DNA of 64,000 nucleotides from Arthrobacter sp. efr-133-TYG-118 (GTDB lineage: Bacteria; Actinomycetota; Actinomycetes; Actinomycetales; Micrococcaceae): assembly GCF_030209755.1 (NCBI RefSeq), contig NZ_JARVRH010000015.1, forward strand, positions 54,546 to 118,545, written 5' to 3'. The first letter of the stretch is position 1. Each line of letters opens with the position of its first letter. The position numbers and the translations under genes are program-made. Under the pieces are notes generated by a model. The model was not told the origin of the DNA. It did no database searches and saw nothing but the letters and a program-made list of their open reading frames with translations. This document shows, in pieces, positions 56,111-64,000 of the stretch.

Positions 56111-56239
56111 TCAAAACATGTCATCAATCGCCTTGGCCAGCTCCGGCGTGTGGTCTAGGAAGCCCATGTGTCCGCCAGGTACAGTCCGGCGGCTGATGCC
56201 AGCATGGGAAGCTATCCACTCGGCGGCTTCTACGAAGCC
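56111..56239 (-). pseudogene. Alpha/beta-hydrolase C-terminal remnant
   Basis: The minus strand encodes FVEAAEWIASHAGISRRT then VPGGHMGFLDHTPELAKAIDDMF and a stop at 56111. VPGGHMGFLDHPEELA is the C-terminal catalytic-histidine region of alpha/beta hydrolases. Nothing upstream continues the fold, so only the last 43 codons remain. Confidence 0.7.
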
Positions 56240-56821
56240 ACATCGCCCAGCCCGCACTGAGCCAGGAGCTCAAAGCTTTGGAAAAATCGCTCGGACTCAG
56301 GCTCCTGGAGCGGACACACAACCAGGTTTCGCTCACAGATGCCGGCCGTCGCCTTCAGGAGGAAGCAGAGCGCATCATTCAAGCTCACGACGCCGCTTTG
56401 ACGGCCATGGAAGAGATCCGCAGTCCTCAACGCGGCACGCTCAAACTCGGCGTGCAGGGGTCTTGAAACTTCTTGATCGGACTTGAACGGACAGGCATTG
56501 ATCGGGCTGCAGCGCGACGGCGACCCCGACACCCGCGAGCATGTGCTGGGTTTGATGATGGATGGCGGCATGATCCCCGGCCCACACCGCTGGTCGCCAA
56601 GCATTGCGACCAGCATGAGCCTGGTGGTTGCAGGGCTTGGTGTGTCGTTCAAAACGCCGCATCAGGTAGTGCCCGGTGATCCGCCCGGCGTCGTGTGGCG
56701 CCCGTTTGCCGGAGTGTCGTATCCTGTGCCCACGGTACTGGTCTGGCTTCGGAACGACGCCTCGCCCCTGACCACCCGGCTGGTCGCGCAGGCCCGGCTT
56801 CACGTGGCTAAGCCAGCGTAG
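56200..56821 (+). pseudogene. LysR-type regulator remnant, frameshifted with internal deletion
   Basis: The plus strand from 56242 reads IAQPALSQELKALEKSLGLRLLERT then a normal LysR helix-turn-helix and linker to LKLGVQG, and stops at 56464. A second frame, 56483-56821, resumes with the LysR C-terminal lobe (SLVVAGLGVSFKT then GVVWRPFAG and a normal end). The first helix is frameshifted and most of the effector domain is lost. Confidence 0.75.
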
Positions 56822-56947
56822 GCAATGCTTCGAGTTTGAGCAGATACCGTTGCCCCCGGAGAGACAGTGGTGTGGTCAGCACGTTTCATTTCGGCAAGAT
56901 TCTGCCGATTAGTCGCTCTGCCCGCGAAGCAGCGGTGGGCCCGCCAG

Positions 56948-57271
56948 CTACGTACCCGCCAGCCATTCCGGTTCGAAGTCCGGATGGTCTGAATACGGGA
57001 GCGCGAGGGCATTCAACGATTTCGTGGTCCATTCGATCGATTCCGGGATCCACTGCGGCGTATCACCAAGCGTGCCGCGAACCATCGTGGCCAGGGCCGT
57101 CTGCCGTGCGGATTCCACGATCCTGAGCAGCCTTCTTTTTGATTCGCATTCCAGGAGGAGGCGTCGCTCATACCATTTGCCCGCCTCGGAGACGGAACGG
57201 TCGCCGAGGAGTTTCCGCGCCGCAGCCTCGTCCTCGTTCAGGCGGTCCGAGAGGAAATCGACGATATCCAC
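56948..57271 (-). CDS. DUF6221 family protein
   Basis: A 107-residue protein with the layout of small actinobacterial DUF6221 proteins: DIVDFLSDRLNEDEAAARKLL at the N terminus, a RLLLECESKRRLLRIVESA helix and a C-terminal tryptophan-rich stretch (WIPESIEW, PEWLAGT). Function unknown. It is on the minus strand 47 bp downstream of the ammonium transporter gene, so the two could share a transcript. Confidence 0.7.
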   Translation of the reverse strand: MDIVDFLSDRLNEDEAAARKLLGDRSVSEAGKWYERRLLLECESKRRLLRIVESARQTALATMVRGTLGDTPQWIPESIEWTTKSLNALALPYSDHPDFEPEWLAGT

Positions 57272-57318
57272 AAATTGAGCGTACGCGTCCCTCGCGGCTG
57301 CGGAAATGTTTGCCTCCG

Positions 57319-58680
57319 CTAAGCGGGGTCGGCTTGCTTTTCGCGCTGGAGCTCGACGGCGGGGGACGAAGCGACGGCAGCGGCTCGGGCCGAAACCGGG
57401 ATGTTGACGTGGGGGAGGGCTGCAACGTGGGGGAGGGCGTTGAAGTGGCTCCGGGACATGCTGCCGAACTCGTAGGCGGTCTCGGCGTGCTCGGACAAGT
57501 CCACGCCTGCGAGCTCCGCCTCGTGGCTGACCCGGAATCCAACGGTCTTATGGATGACAAGGGCAATGATTGCCGTCATGATTCCTGACACTGCAAGGGT
57601 GACAAGAATGGCCACGATTTGGGCCACGAGCTGCTGGAGTCCGCCTCCGTAAAACAGTCCTCCTCCTTGGCCGTTCACCGGGAACGCGATGAATCCGAGT
57701 GCGAGCGTGCCGACAAGTCCGCCACCGAGGTGCACGCCCACGACGTCGAGGGAGTCATCGAAGCCGAACTTGTGTTTCAGGTCGACGAACACGGCGCAGG
57801 CGGCGCCGGCTACCAGCCCCAGGCCGAGGGCTGCGGCGGGAGCTACATTGGCGCAGGCCGGAGTAATAGCCACGAGGCCGGCAACGACGCCGGAAGCGGC
57901 ACCCAAGGATGTGGGGTGGCCGTGTCGGATCTTCTCGGTGACCAACCAGCTGAGCATTGCACCGGCCGGGGCGACGAGGGTGTTCACCCAGATCAAGCCG
58001 GCCTGCGCCGACGTCGTGGCCGCGCCGGCATTGAAACCGAACCAACCGAACCACAGGAGGCCGGCGCCAAGCATGATGAAGGGGAGGTTGTGCGGGCGGT
58101 GGTTCGGGTCTTTTCCAAAGCCGTGACGCTTGCCCAGGATCAACGCCAGGACAAACGCGGCAGCGCCGGAGCTGATTTCCACAACTGTGCCACCGGCGAA
58201 GTCAATCACCTGACCGAAGACCGAACTGATGGCTCCGCCAGGACTGAGGAGGCCACCGCCCCAGACCATGAAAGCCAACGGGCAGTACACCAGGGTGATC
58301 CAGATGGGGACGAAAATGACCCAGGAAGTGAATTTGGCGCGGTCAGCGATGGCGCCGCTGATCAGGGCAACAGTGACGATGGCGAAGGTAGCGCTAAAAC
58401 CGAGCTTGATGAGATCGGTGGAACCGACAAGGTCCGCCGAGCCGAAGCTGCTGAACGGATTGCCGAAAATCCCCAGGACACTCTTGCCGCTGATCATCGA
58501 GTAGCCCCACAGGATCCACACGGCGCCCACGATGCCCGCGGAGATGAAGCTCATCATGATCATGTTGAGGGAGGCCTTGGCCCGGGTCATGCCACTGTAG
58601 AAGAGGCCGAGTGCCGGAGTCATGAGCAGTGCGAGCGCCGCCGACACCATCACCCAAACGTTTTCCGCAGTGATATTCAC
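57319..58680 (-). CDS. amt: Ammonium transporter
   Basis: A 453-residue Amt/Rh protein with 11 predicted helices. Signatures are ALGLFYSGMTRAKASLNMIMMSF, the pore region DFAGGTVVEISSGAAAF with its conserved D and H/N context, and FDDSLDVVGVHLGGGLVGTLALG with the twin-histidine counterpart. The start is a GTG at 58680 with AAGGGA. The C-terminal tail is long and Ala/His-rich. No PII gene is adjacent in this window. Confidence 0.95.
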   Translation of the reverse strand: MNITAENVWVMVSAALALLMTPALGLFYSGMTRAKASLNMIMMSFISAGIVGAVWILWGYSMISGKSVLGIFGNPFSSFGSADLVGSTDLIKLGFSATFAIVTVALISGAIADRAKFTSWVIFVPIWITLVYCPLAFMVWGGGLLSPGGAISSVFGQVIDFAGGTVVEISSGAAAFVLALILGKRHGFGKDPNHRPHNLPFIMLGAGLLWFGWFGFNAGAATTSAQAGLIWVNTLVAPAGAMLSWLVTEKIRHGHPTSLGAASGVVAGLVAITPACANVAPAAALGLGLVAGAACAVFVDLKHKFGFDDSLDVVGVHLGGGLVGTLALGFIAFPVNGQGGGLFYGGGLQQLVAQIVAILVTLAVSGIMTAIIALVIHKTVGFRVSHEAELAGVDLSEHAETAYEFGSMSRSHFNALPHVAALPHVNIPVSARAAAVASSPAVELQREKQADPA

Positions 58681-59062
58681 GCGTTTCCCTTCTTGTCGGA
58701 ATGCCGTAGGAGGACCGCCGTAGCTTGGCCCCGTTCTTCCCCTGCCCAATATTTCCGGTTCCGTGTTTCAAGCAATGCGAGGAAAAATTGCGGGGACGTT
58801 ACATAACTTGCCTTGGCGTGAAGAACGCATGACGGGCGTGTTTCGGGAATGTTAACGCCGCCCCGGCGCAGACGAGTGGCCGCCCGCAGCGGGCACCCGG
58901 GATCCCAGTGATTCCGCGGATTCCAGGGCCAAAGGAGGTGAAATCCTTCCACCCGGCGGGAAATCCGGACATTTCTTCCACGTGAACGGCGGCTCACCGC
59001 CCCCAAAAGGATGTTTCAGCCGAACGCTGGCGCGTCACGGCCACCGCGTGCACACTTAGCCT
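58681..59062. other. Divergent intergenic region (amt / GATase)
   Basis: 382 bp with no gene support. It should hold the promoters of amt (minus strand) and the GATase (plus strand). I see no clean GlnR or AmtR box; GTTACATAAC at about 58799 is the nearest match and is weak. Confidence 0.5.
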
Positions 59063-59800
59063 GTGAAGCCGTTTCTCCTGCTCGCATCTCGCGCCGAAGA
59101 CGCCGCCGCCGAGGAAGAGTACCAGGCGTATCTTCGTTTTGGAGGGCTCGCTCCCGAGCAGCTACAACGCATCCGAATGGAGGCGGCGCCCCTCCCGCTG
59201 CTTGAGCTCTCCGACTATTCCGGCGTGATTGTGGGTGGCAGTCCCTTCACTTCGAGCGACCCGGCGGAGCACAAGAGCCTGGTCCAGAAACGGGTGGAGA
59301 AAGAACTTGCGGACCTGCTGGACAAGATTGTTGCCGCCGACTTTCCCTTTCTGGGGGCCTGCTACGGGGTCGGAACCCTGGGGCTCCACCAAGGGGCTGT
59401 GATTGACCGGACCTACGGTGAAGGACTCGGCGGGGTAACCATCAAACTCACAGCGGAGGGCCTCCAAGACCCGCTCCTCCAAGGCATGTCCGAGCGCTTT
59501 GTCGCCTTTACCGGCCACAAGGAAGCCTGCACGGTCCTGCCAGGACACGCGGTGTTGCTGGCCGGTTCGGCGGCTTGCCCGGTGCAGATGTTCCGGATCA
59601 AGAGGAATCTTTACGCCACTCAATTCCATCCGGAGCTCGACGCCGAGGGGCTCGTCACGCGGATCGACACCTATCGCCACGCCGGATACTTCCCGCCCGA
59701 GGCTGCTGAACAGCTCATGGCAGACGCCCGGAAGATCACGGCTACCGAACCGATGAAGATCCTCGGCAACTTTGTCCGCCGATACGCGATTCCTCAATAA
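59063..59800 (+). CDS. Class I glutamine amidotransferase (GuaA-N-like)
   Basis: A 245-residue stand-alone class I glutaminase-fold protein. The nucleophile elbow is FLGACYGVGTLG and the His-Glu pair lies in ATQFHPELD. No synthetase domain is attached, so it may deaminate or hydrolyse a small gamma-glutamyl compound. The GTG start at 59063 has no Shine-Dalgarno sequence; a TTAGCCT just before it suggests a leaderless transcript. Confidence 0.85.
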   Translation: MKPFLLLASRAEDAAAEEEYQAYLRFGGLAPEQLQRIRMEAAPLPLLELSDYSGVIVGGSPFTSSDPAEHKSLVQKRVEKELADLLDKIVAADFPFLGACYGVGTLGLHQGAVIDRTYGEGLGGVTIKLTAEGLQDPLLQGMSERFVAFTGHKEACTVLPGHAVLLAGSAACPVQMFRIKRNLYATQFHPELDAEGLVTRIDTYRHAGYFPPEAAEQLMADARKITATEPMKILGNFVRRYAIPQ

Positions 59801-59828
59801 TGTCGGAGGAATGAAGCACAATGGGCCC

Positions 59829-60134
59829 ATGACTTTTGCAAATGTGGGAAGCCTCGGCACGAAACCCGGCCAGCGCGACACCGTCGTCTCCATCCTGCTC
59901 AGACCGAAACCGGAGCTCCGGGGCGCGGGCTGCCTGCTCTACGAGGTGGGCGTCAACGAAGAATCGCCGGACACGGTCTTTGTCTGCGAACTATGGGAAT
60001 CGGCAGAAGCGCACCAAGGATCACTGCAGCTGGACAGTGTCCGAGCCGCCATAAGTGAGGCAATGCCACTGCTGTCCGGAGAGATGGGCGGCACGCGGTT
60101 CACGGTATTGGGCTCACCGCTCCGAAACCCCTGA
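59829..60134 (+). CDS. Antibiotic biosynthesis monooxygenase (ABM)-fold small protein
   Basis: A 101-residue dimeric-ferredoxin-like protein: MTFANVGSLGTKPGQRDTVVSILL, LYEVGVNEESPDTVFVCELWESAEAHQGSLQ and a C-terminal FTVLGSPLR strand match ABM proteins, which act as quinol monooxygenases or have unknown roles. Start uncertain: the ATG at 59829 follows CACAAT by 7 bases (leaderless style), while ATG 59811 follows GGAGGA too closely. It lies 28 bp downstream of the GATase. Confidence 0.8.
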   Translation: MTFANVGSLGTKPGQRDTVVSILLRPKPELRGAGCLLYEVGVNEESPDTVFVCELWESAEAHQGSLQLDSVRAAISEAMPLLSGEMGGTRFTVLGSPLRNP

Positions 60135-60214
60135 TATTCACCCAGTCGACACGTGGCTGACGGACAGGATTTTCATAGCTCTTACATAGCTGCAGTAGCT
60201 ACGGTTGGTTCATT

Positions 60215-61243
60215 ATGGAAGAGCAAGAGCCCCGTCGTCCCGGCCAAGGGTCCGGACAAAAGAGAAGTCGGTGGAACCGCTGGAGTCCCCGCCGACGTCG
60301 ATCGGCCTTGCTGACAGCCTTTGCGGCCATTCTTACACTGACCCTGACGGCCACGATCTACTCAGCTGCGCATGCCCGCTCATCCGTCTCTCGTGCAGTG
60401 TCGGCGGTGGCCAGCGCTACGCCGTCGGCAGCTGTTCCAGCCGCATCCCCGACGACGACGGCCGCCGCAGCGTCGTCGACCGCGGCCGAGACTCCGACTG
60501 CCGCTCCAGCCCCCGCGGCTCCCGCAGCCGCAGCGCCGGCTGCTGCGGGTACCGGTGTGACCTCCGCATTGGACTCCGAGATCAACGCCATCATCGACGC
60601 CAACAGCCAGTACCAGATCGGCGTCACCCTAATCGACTTATCCAATGGCTCAAGCCATCAGTACGGGGTCCAGGCGCCGTTCGAGGCAGCAAGCACCGCC
60701 AAAGTCCTGGCTGCGGCCGCGTACTACCACCTTGTCGAGACAGGCGCAGTGTCCCTTGACGATCCCTTGGGCGACTACACGTCCGGATTCCAGATCAAGG
60801 AGATGATCCAGGACAGCGACAACGACTCCTGGTCCTTGATCATGGACGCGGTCGGCTATTCGGAACTGCAGTCCTATGCTGCATCGATCGGCGTCAGCTA
60901 TGACCCCATGAACAACACACTGACTCCAAGCGAAATGGCCAGCATCATGGCCGGCCTCTACGGCGGGAAGCTCCTGAACCAGCAGGACACCGCACAGTTG
61001 TTGTCCTACATGCAGAACACCAACTACGAATCACTTATCCCCGCCGCGGTTCCGGCCGGAATCACTGTTTTCCACAAGTACGGACTGCTCGACGACGAAC
61101 TCCACGACGCCAGCATCCTCACCGACGGAACCAACTCCTACGCATTCGTGGTGTACACCAAAGGCCAGGACGAGAGCGATATCCCCGCCCGCACCGACAT
61201 CTTCCACCAGCTGACCCAGGCCGTGGTGAACGGTCTGTTCTAA
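60215..61243 (+). CDS. Secreted class A beta-lactamase-like serine hydrolase
   Basis: A 342-residue protein with a basic N terminus, a membrane segment (about 30-50) acting as signal or anchor, an Ala/Pro/Thr linker to about 115, then a serine-hydrolase domain. The SxxK motif is S160-TAK163 and the SDN triad is at 201-203. The KTG box reads KYG (288-290), which is unusual. The layout fits penicillin-binding-protein-like or class A hydrolases of unknown substrate. Confidence 0.85.
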   Translation: MEEQEPRRPGQGSGQKRSRWNRWSPRRRRSALLTAFAAILTLTLTATIYSAAHARSSVSRAVSAVASATPSAAVPAASPTTTAAAASSTAAETPTAAPAPAAPAAAAPAAAGTGVTSALDSEINAIIDANSQYQIGVTLIDLSNGSSHQYGVQAPFEAASTAKVLAAAAYYHLVETGAVSLDDPLGDYTSGFQIKEMIQDSDNDSWSLIMDAVGYSELQSYAASIGVSYDPMNNTLTPSEMASIMAGLYGGKLLNQQDTAQLLSYMQNTNYESLIPAAVPAGITVFHKYGLLDDELHDASILTDGTNSYAFVVYTKGQDESDIPARTDIFHQLTQAVVNGLF

Positions 61244-61271
61244 AAGGACCTGGCCCGATCTTCAGCATCAC

Positions 61272-61312
61272 GACGCCGGCCGCGCAGTCAGACTGACTGC
61301 GCGGCCGGCGTC
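61272..61312. terminator. Strong terminator after serine hydrolase
   Basis: A perfect 19-bp inverted repeat (61272-61290 with 61294-61312) and a 3-nt loop, then CTTGTTCCCTT on the plus strand. A separate 15-bp palindrome AGGCGCTAAGCGCCT lies at 61326-61340. Confidence 0.85.
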
Positions 61313-61497
61313 CTTGTTCCCTTATAGGCGCTAAGCGCCTGTCGCGGTGCTATCTATATGCCTCCCTTCTGCATGGGGTCGGGCCAATTTCCTATGAATT
61401 GGTTATGGTCCTGCATGGTCTTCTCCTGACTAAGACGGTGTTCTGCGCGATGCGACGCAGTTGGTCGTGCCTGCCAAAAGGGCAGGGGCGGCCTTGA

Positions 61498-62319
61498 TCA
61501 GTCGGGAGAGGAACCAGGATCGAATGCAGGTTCGGCCGAGGGGCTTTGCCGGCTATCCGGGATCGGGCCATGGCGGGGTGGCGGTGCAAGCGCACGTTGT
61601 TCGGGCAGATCTGCCGCGCCAAAGGCGGAACCGCCCTCCGGACCCGACGTCGATCCTGCCCCGGGCGGCGACACCGACGCAGGAACCGGTGCGTCAGGCG
61701 GAGGCCCGCCGGAGACCGGCGACACATCCGTTGTCGCAAACACCGCGGGGGGCATGAAGACAACCCCGTCCGGCAGGAATCCGGTGTTCCTTGTGAATCC
61801 GGGGTTCCGGGTGATCGCTCCCGGTCCGGACTGGACCGAGGGCGAAAAGCGGGTCGAAGGGACAGCTGGAACGCTTGGTCCGTGAGGCGGCAGTATTCCG
61901 GGGATCGGCGGCAATGCCGGCACGGAAGGCGGCTCGGGCAATGGCGGCACGGGCAAGGCCGGGAGTTCCTTGATCGTGTTCTCGACCACGGGCGGCACAG
62001 CGTCGACGACTCCAACGACTGGCGTCAAGACCTGCTTCGTTAGCTGACTGACCACGGTCTCAGGAACTGTGGCCAACTGACTCGGGCTTGGAACCACGGA
62101 CGGGACGTGGTCGACGAGCGGTCCAATGGGATCGGTGAGGGAAACCGGGGGCAGTGAAACCGAAGGCGTCGGGACAGCCGGAATCGCCGGCAGAAGGTCT
62201 GTGGCCTGCGAAGGACCGGCCAGCCACAGCAACCATGCCAATGCGCCAAAAACGGCGAGAAGAACGGGGCGAACCAAAGAAATGCCACGGCACCCCAGAT
62301 ACCCAGCCAAACACTCCAC
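61498..62319 (-). CDS. Secreted Pro-rich hypothetical protein
   Basis: A 273-residue protein with a signal peptide (SLVRPVLLAVFGALAWLLWLAGPSQA) and a mature chain extremely rich in Pro, Val and Ala, with repeated PxVPxxP units up to about residue 155 and a Ser/Gly/Pro tail. It resembles the unconserved secreted proline-rich proteins of Arthrobacter. No enzymatic motif. A gene elsewhere in other frames is unlikely because the signal peptide and composition are coherent here. Confidence 0.6.
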   Translation of the reverse strand: MECLAGYLGCRGISLVRPVLLAVFGALAWLLWLAGPSQATDLLPAIPAVPTPSVSLPPVSLTDPIGPLVDHVPSVVPSPSQLATVPETVVSQLTKQVLTPVVGVVDAVPPVVENTIKELPALPVPPLPEPPSVPALPPIPGILPPHGPSVPAVPSTRFSPSVQSGPGAITRNPGFTRNTGFLPDGVVFMPPAVFATTDVSPVSGGPPPDAPVPASVSPPGAGSTSGPEGGSAFGAADLPEQRALAPPPRHGPIPDSRQSPSAEPAFDPGSSPD

Positions 62320-62386
62320 CTCCCCAGTGCGGTGTTTGGATATTAAGGTACGCCCGTCCAGGGCGGCAGTCCATAGCTAAGCACCC

Positions 62387-63850
62387 TTAGCGCCCGAACT
62401 CCCGAAGGATCACTAGCTTGGACGCAGTGTCGACATCGGGGCGGAGATCCCGATCCTGGACGTCGGCGGGCAACGATAGACCGGCGTCGAAGGCCTTTCG
62501 GAACCGCGGACTCGCGAATTCTCCTCGTGTCCGGCCCTGCAGCCTGAGCGCGCGCGATGCGCAAAGGAGTTCAATACCAACCACCGTTGAAAGCGCCCGC
62601 ACGGTGGAATCCATGCGGGAGCTGGCCACACTCGCGAAACTGGCATCTTCTTCGGCACCCAGTGAGAGCACCACCGTTTGCAGGCTCACAGGCTGCGCAT
62701 TGGCTCGAATTCGGCCGACCGCTGCGGCCGCCACGTATTCCAGCATCATGACGCCGGACTGGCCGGCATTGTCGCCCGCAAGGAATCGGTGGAGACCGGT
62801 GTATGCCGGATCGCACAGCAGGCTGATCCTCCGAAGGTTCGTTGCGCACGCCGCGCCGATGGCCAGTTGCAGGGCATCTATGCGGCGGGCGAGAGTGGTC
62901 ATCTGGAACAGGCCGTGGTGGGCCACCCCGTTGCTTCCATCCTCTGCGGAACCGTACACCAGCGGGTTTTCATGACCGGCCACCACCAAACGCTCCAAAA
63001 GGATGCTTAGCGCCTCGAGTTCCTCCGCCACCGAGCCGAGGGCCTGAGGCAGGGTGCGCAGGCAGTACGGGTCCTGGATCCTCGCGGGGTCACCGCTGCC
63101 TTCCACGAGGCCGCGCAGCACTCCGGCCATCCCGGTGACTGCAGGGGAATCAGCTGCCCGCGCGACTTCAGGGCTCAATGCCTCGGGATTCCCGGACATT
63201 GCCGCGAAGGACAACGCGCTCACCGTGGTCAGGTTTTCCATGAGCGTGACGAGCTTTTGGCGGGTGAGCGCGGCCTGGGCGATAGTGAGGGCGCTGGAGC
63301 TGATGAATGGAAGGGCATCCTCGGTGGCCCAGGTGTCCAGAGGCGCCGGGACGTACTTGCCGTCCATGGTGGGGCGCTCGCCGAGAAGGGTGAGCGCCGT
63401 TCCCGCCAGCGCGGGCAGGTCCGCAGTGCCGATTCCGCCGAATTCCCGCACTTCGGGCAGGGCATCGGCGTTGAGCATGTCCACGACAGCAGCGGCCACA
63501 GACGGGTTGATGCCGGACGAGCCCGCAGCAAGCTGGGACAGCCTGATGGCCAGCATAGCCCTGACGGTTTCCCGGTCAAGGACTCGTCCGGCATCGACGG
63601 CATGGCTGCGCAAGAGGTTCAAACCGTGGACGTTGACGTCCTCGTCCGCGGCGTCCAGCGCGACAGAACGGTTGGCCCCGACGCCGGTGGACCGCCCGTA
63701 GACGGGACGGGACAGCGCCGTCGCGCGGGCGGACCGTTGGGATGCGGCCATCCGTTCAACGGCCGACGGCGCCAGCGTCACCTTTGTTCGGCCATCTGCG
63801 ACGGCTGCGATGTCGCTCAGACGCAGCCGTTTGCCGTCGATTTCGATCAT
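62387..63850 (-). CDS. HAL/PAL-family ammonia-lyase homologue lacking the MIO tripeptide
   Basis: A 487-residue member of the aromatic amino-acid ammonia-lyase superfamily (histidine ammonia-lyase fold). It has the catalytic tyrosine region VYGRSTGVGANR, RIQDPYCLRTLPQALG and the usual all-helical core. The segment that should read ASGD and cyclise to MIO is GIGTADLPALAG (residues 140-150); Ala-Ser-Gly is absent. So it may be a pseudoenzyme or use a different mechanism. It is upstream of a further gene whose end is at 63942. Confidence 0.8.
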   Translation of the reverse strand: MIEIDGKRLRLSDIAAVADGRTKVTLAPSAVERMAASQRSARATALSRPVYGRSTGVGANRSVALDAADEDVNVHGLNLLRSHAVDAGRVLDRETVRAMLAIRLSQLAAGSSGINPSVAAAVVDMLNADALPEVREFGGIGTADLPALAGTALTLLGERPTMDGKYVPAPLDTWATEDALPFISSSALTIAQAALTRQKLVTLMENLTTVSALSFAAMSGNPEALSPEVARAADSPAVTGMAGVLRGLVEGSGDPARIQDPYCLRTLPQALGSVAEELEALSILLERLVVAGHENPLVYGSAEDGSNGVAHHGLFQMTTLARRIDALQLAIGAACATNLRRISLLCDPAYTGLHRFLAGDNAGQSGVMMLEYVAAAAVGRIRANAQPVSLQTVVLSLGAEEDASFASVASSRMDSTVRALSTVVGIELLCASRALRLQGRTRGEFASPRFRKAFDAGLSLPADVQDRDLRPDVDTASKLVILREFGR

Positions 63851-63884
63851 GGAAGTGATTCTTTCTCAGATGGGCGGTTGATGT

Positions 63885-63948
63885 CCCAACTGGCTCGCAG
63901 TTGTTGTCGTTATGAGGGCTCATAACGACAACTAATGCGAGCTAGTTG
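63885..63948. repeat. Large dispersed palindrome, copy B
   Basis: Matches copy A at 35600 in order: CCCAACT, GGCTCGCA, then GTTGTCGTTATGAG-GG-CTCATAACGACAAC with perfect 14-bp arms, and an outer TGCGAGCTAGTT that mirrors AACTGGCTCGCA with one mismatch. Lies between the ammonia-lyase start and the next minus-strand gene. Confidence 0.85.
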
Positions 63949-64000
63949 CTTTCTTCCATGGGGATGCGGACGCCGCGTTCGTGGGCGACTTCGATGGCGC
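63942..64000 (-). CDS. Partial gene, C-terminal end only
   Basis: The minus strand ends AIEVAHERGVRIPMEESN with a TAG stop at 63942; the rest lies beyond the window. Only 19 codons are visible, so the family cannot be named. It is upstream of, and co-directional with, the ammonia-lyase homologue, separated by palindrome copy B. Confidence 0.6.
   Translation of the reverse strand, partial: AIEVAHERGVRIPMEESN

Noticed and set aside
58799..58808. GTTACATAAC near amt as a GlnR box
   Set aside because: Only one half-site resembles the consensus; spacing and second half do not fit.
61326..61340. AGGCGCTAAGCGCCT palindrome as a specific operator
   Set aside because: No adjacent promoter or regulator to pair it with; could be part of the terminator region.
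61392..62015. Alternative minus-strand frame overlapping the Pro-rich protein
   Set aside because: Arg/Pro/Ser-rich composition typical of a shadow frame and no signal peptide.

Overview
This 64-kb window looks like chromosome of a high-GC actinobacterium, most probably Arthrobacter, Paenarthrobacter or a close Micrococcaceae relative. The evidence is the GC-rich codon usage, mixed ATG/GTG/TTG starts, an iron-sulfur type PurF, DUF222 and DUF6221 proteins, several starts that look leaderless, and catabolic operons each carrying their own regulator. I found no rRNA, tRNA, CRISPR array, intact insertion sequence or intact phage.

Layout. 0-4 kb: a two-domain VOC protein, then purM and purF on the minus strand. 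4.2-11 kb: a plus-strand amine or amino-alcohol operon made of an APC permease, a FadR-type regulator, a glutamine-synthetase-like ligase, a class I glutamine amidotransferase-type hydrolase, an aldehyde dehydrogenase and an SDR dehydrogenase. A perfect FadR-like palindrome lies just upstream of its promoter. 11-13.4 kb: uraH, uraD and a PucG-type aminotransferase (urate/ureide catabolism). 13.6-20 kb: a tandem AsnC-domain regulator divergent from an amino-acid ABC importer, a 2-hydroxyacid dehydrogenase and a YtcJ-type amidohydrolase. 20.5-28.7 kb: an aminotransferase and a TetR regulator divergent from a second ABC importer, a thiamine-diphosphate decarboxylase-like enzyme and an M20 amidohydrolase. 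28.9-36.5 kb: a peroxiredoxin, a winged-helix protein, then allantoinase and the glyoxylate branch (glycerate kinase, gcl, 2-hydroxy-3-oxopropionate reductase, hydroxypyruvate isomerase).

36.5-44 kb is accessory DNA with less GC-biased coding. It holds an unrecognised cassette of a secreted two-cysteine protein, a lipoprotein, an ABC ATPase and a MacB-type permease, which I regard as the best candidate for an undescribed system. An NAD(P)-binding protein and an orphan HsdR-N-domain protein follow. 44-48.9 kb: a LysR-controlled tartrate/malate-type operon (beta-hydroxyacid oxidative decarboxylase, dicarboxylate symporter, second glycerate kinase). 49-50.4 kb and 56.1-56.8 kb are gene graveyards: a DUF222/mmuM chimera, and LysR and alpha/beta-hydrolase remnants. 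Between and after them are a solute:sodium symporter pair, a secreted GH25 lysozyme with three SLH-like repeats, a membrane molybdopterin oxidoreductase, a DUF6221 protein, an ammonium transporter, a GATase, an ABM-like protein, a class A beta-lactamase-like serine hydrolase, a Pro-rich secreted protein and an ammonia-lyase homologue that lacks the MIO tripeptide.

Non-coding structure is rich. A repeat family with a 32-bp period and a GCTCAC/GTGAGC core occurs at four intergenic sites, twice with 12-bp terminal inverted repeats that touch the flanking stop codons. A palindrome of about 65 bp occurs twice. The 3' end of the amidohydrolase gene is duplicated 473 bp downstream. Putative operators can be matched to ureide, LysR, FadR and TetR control.
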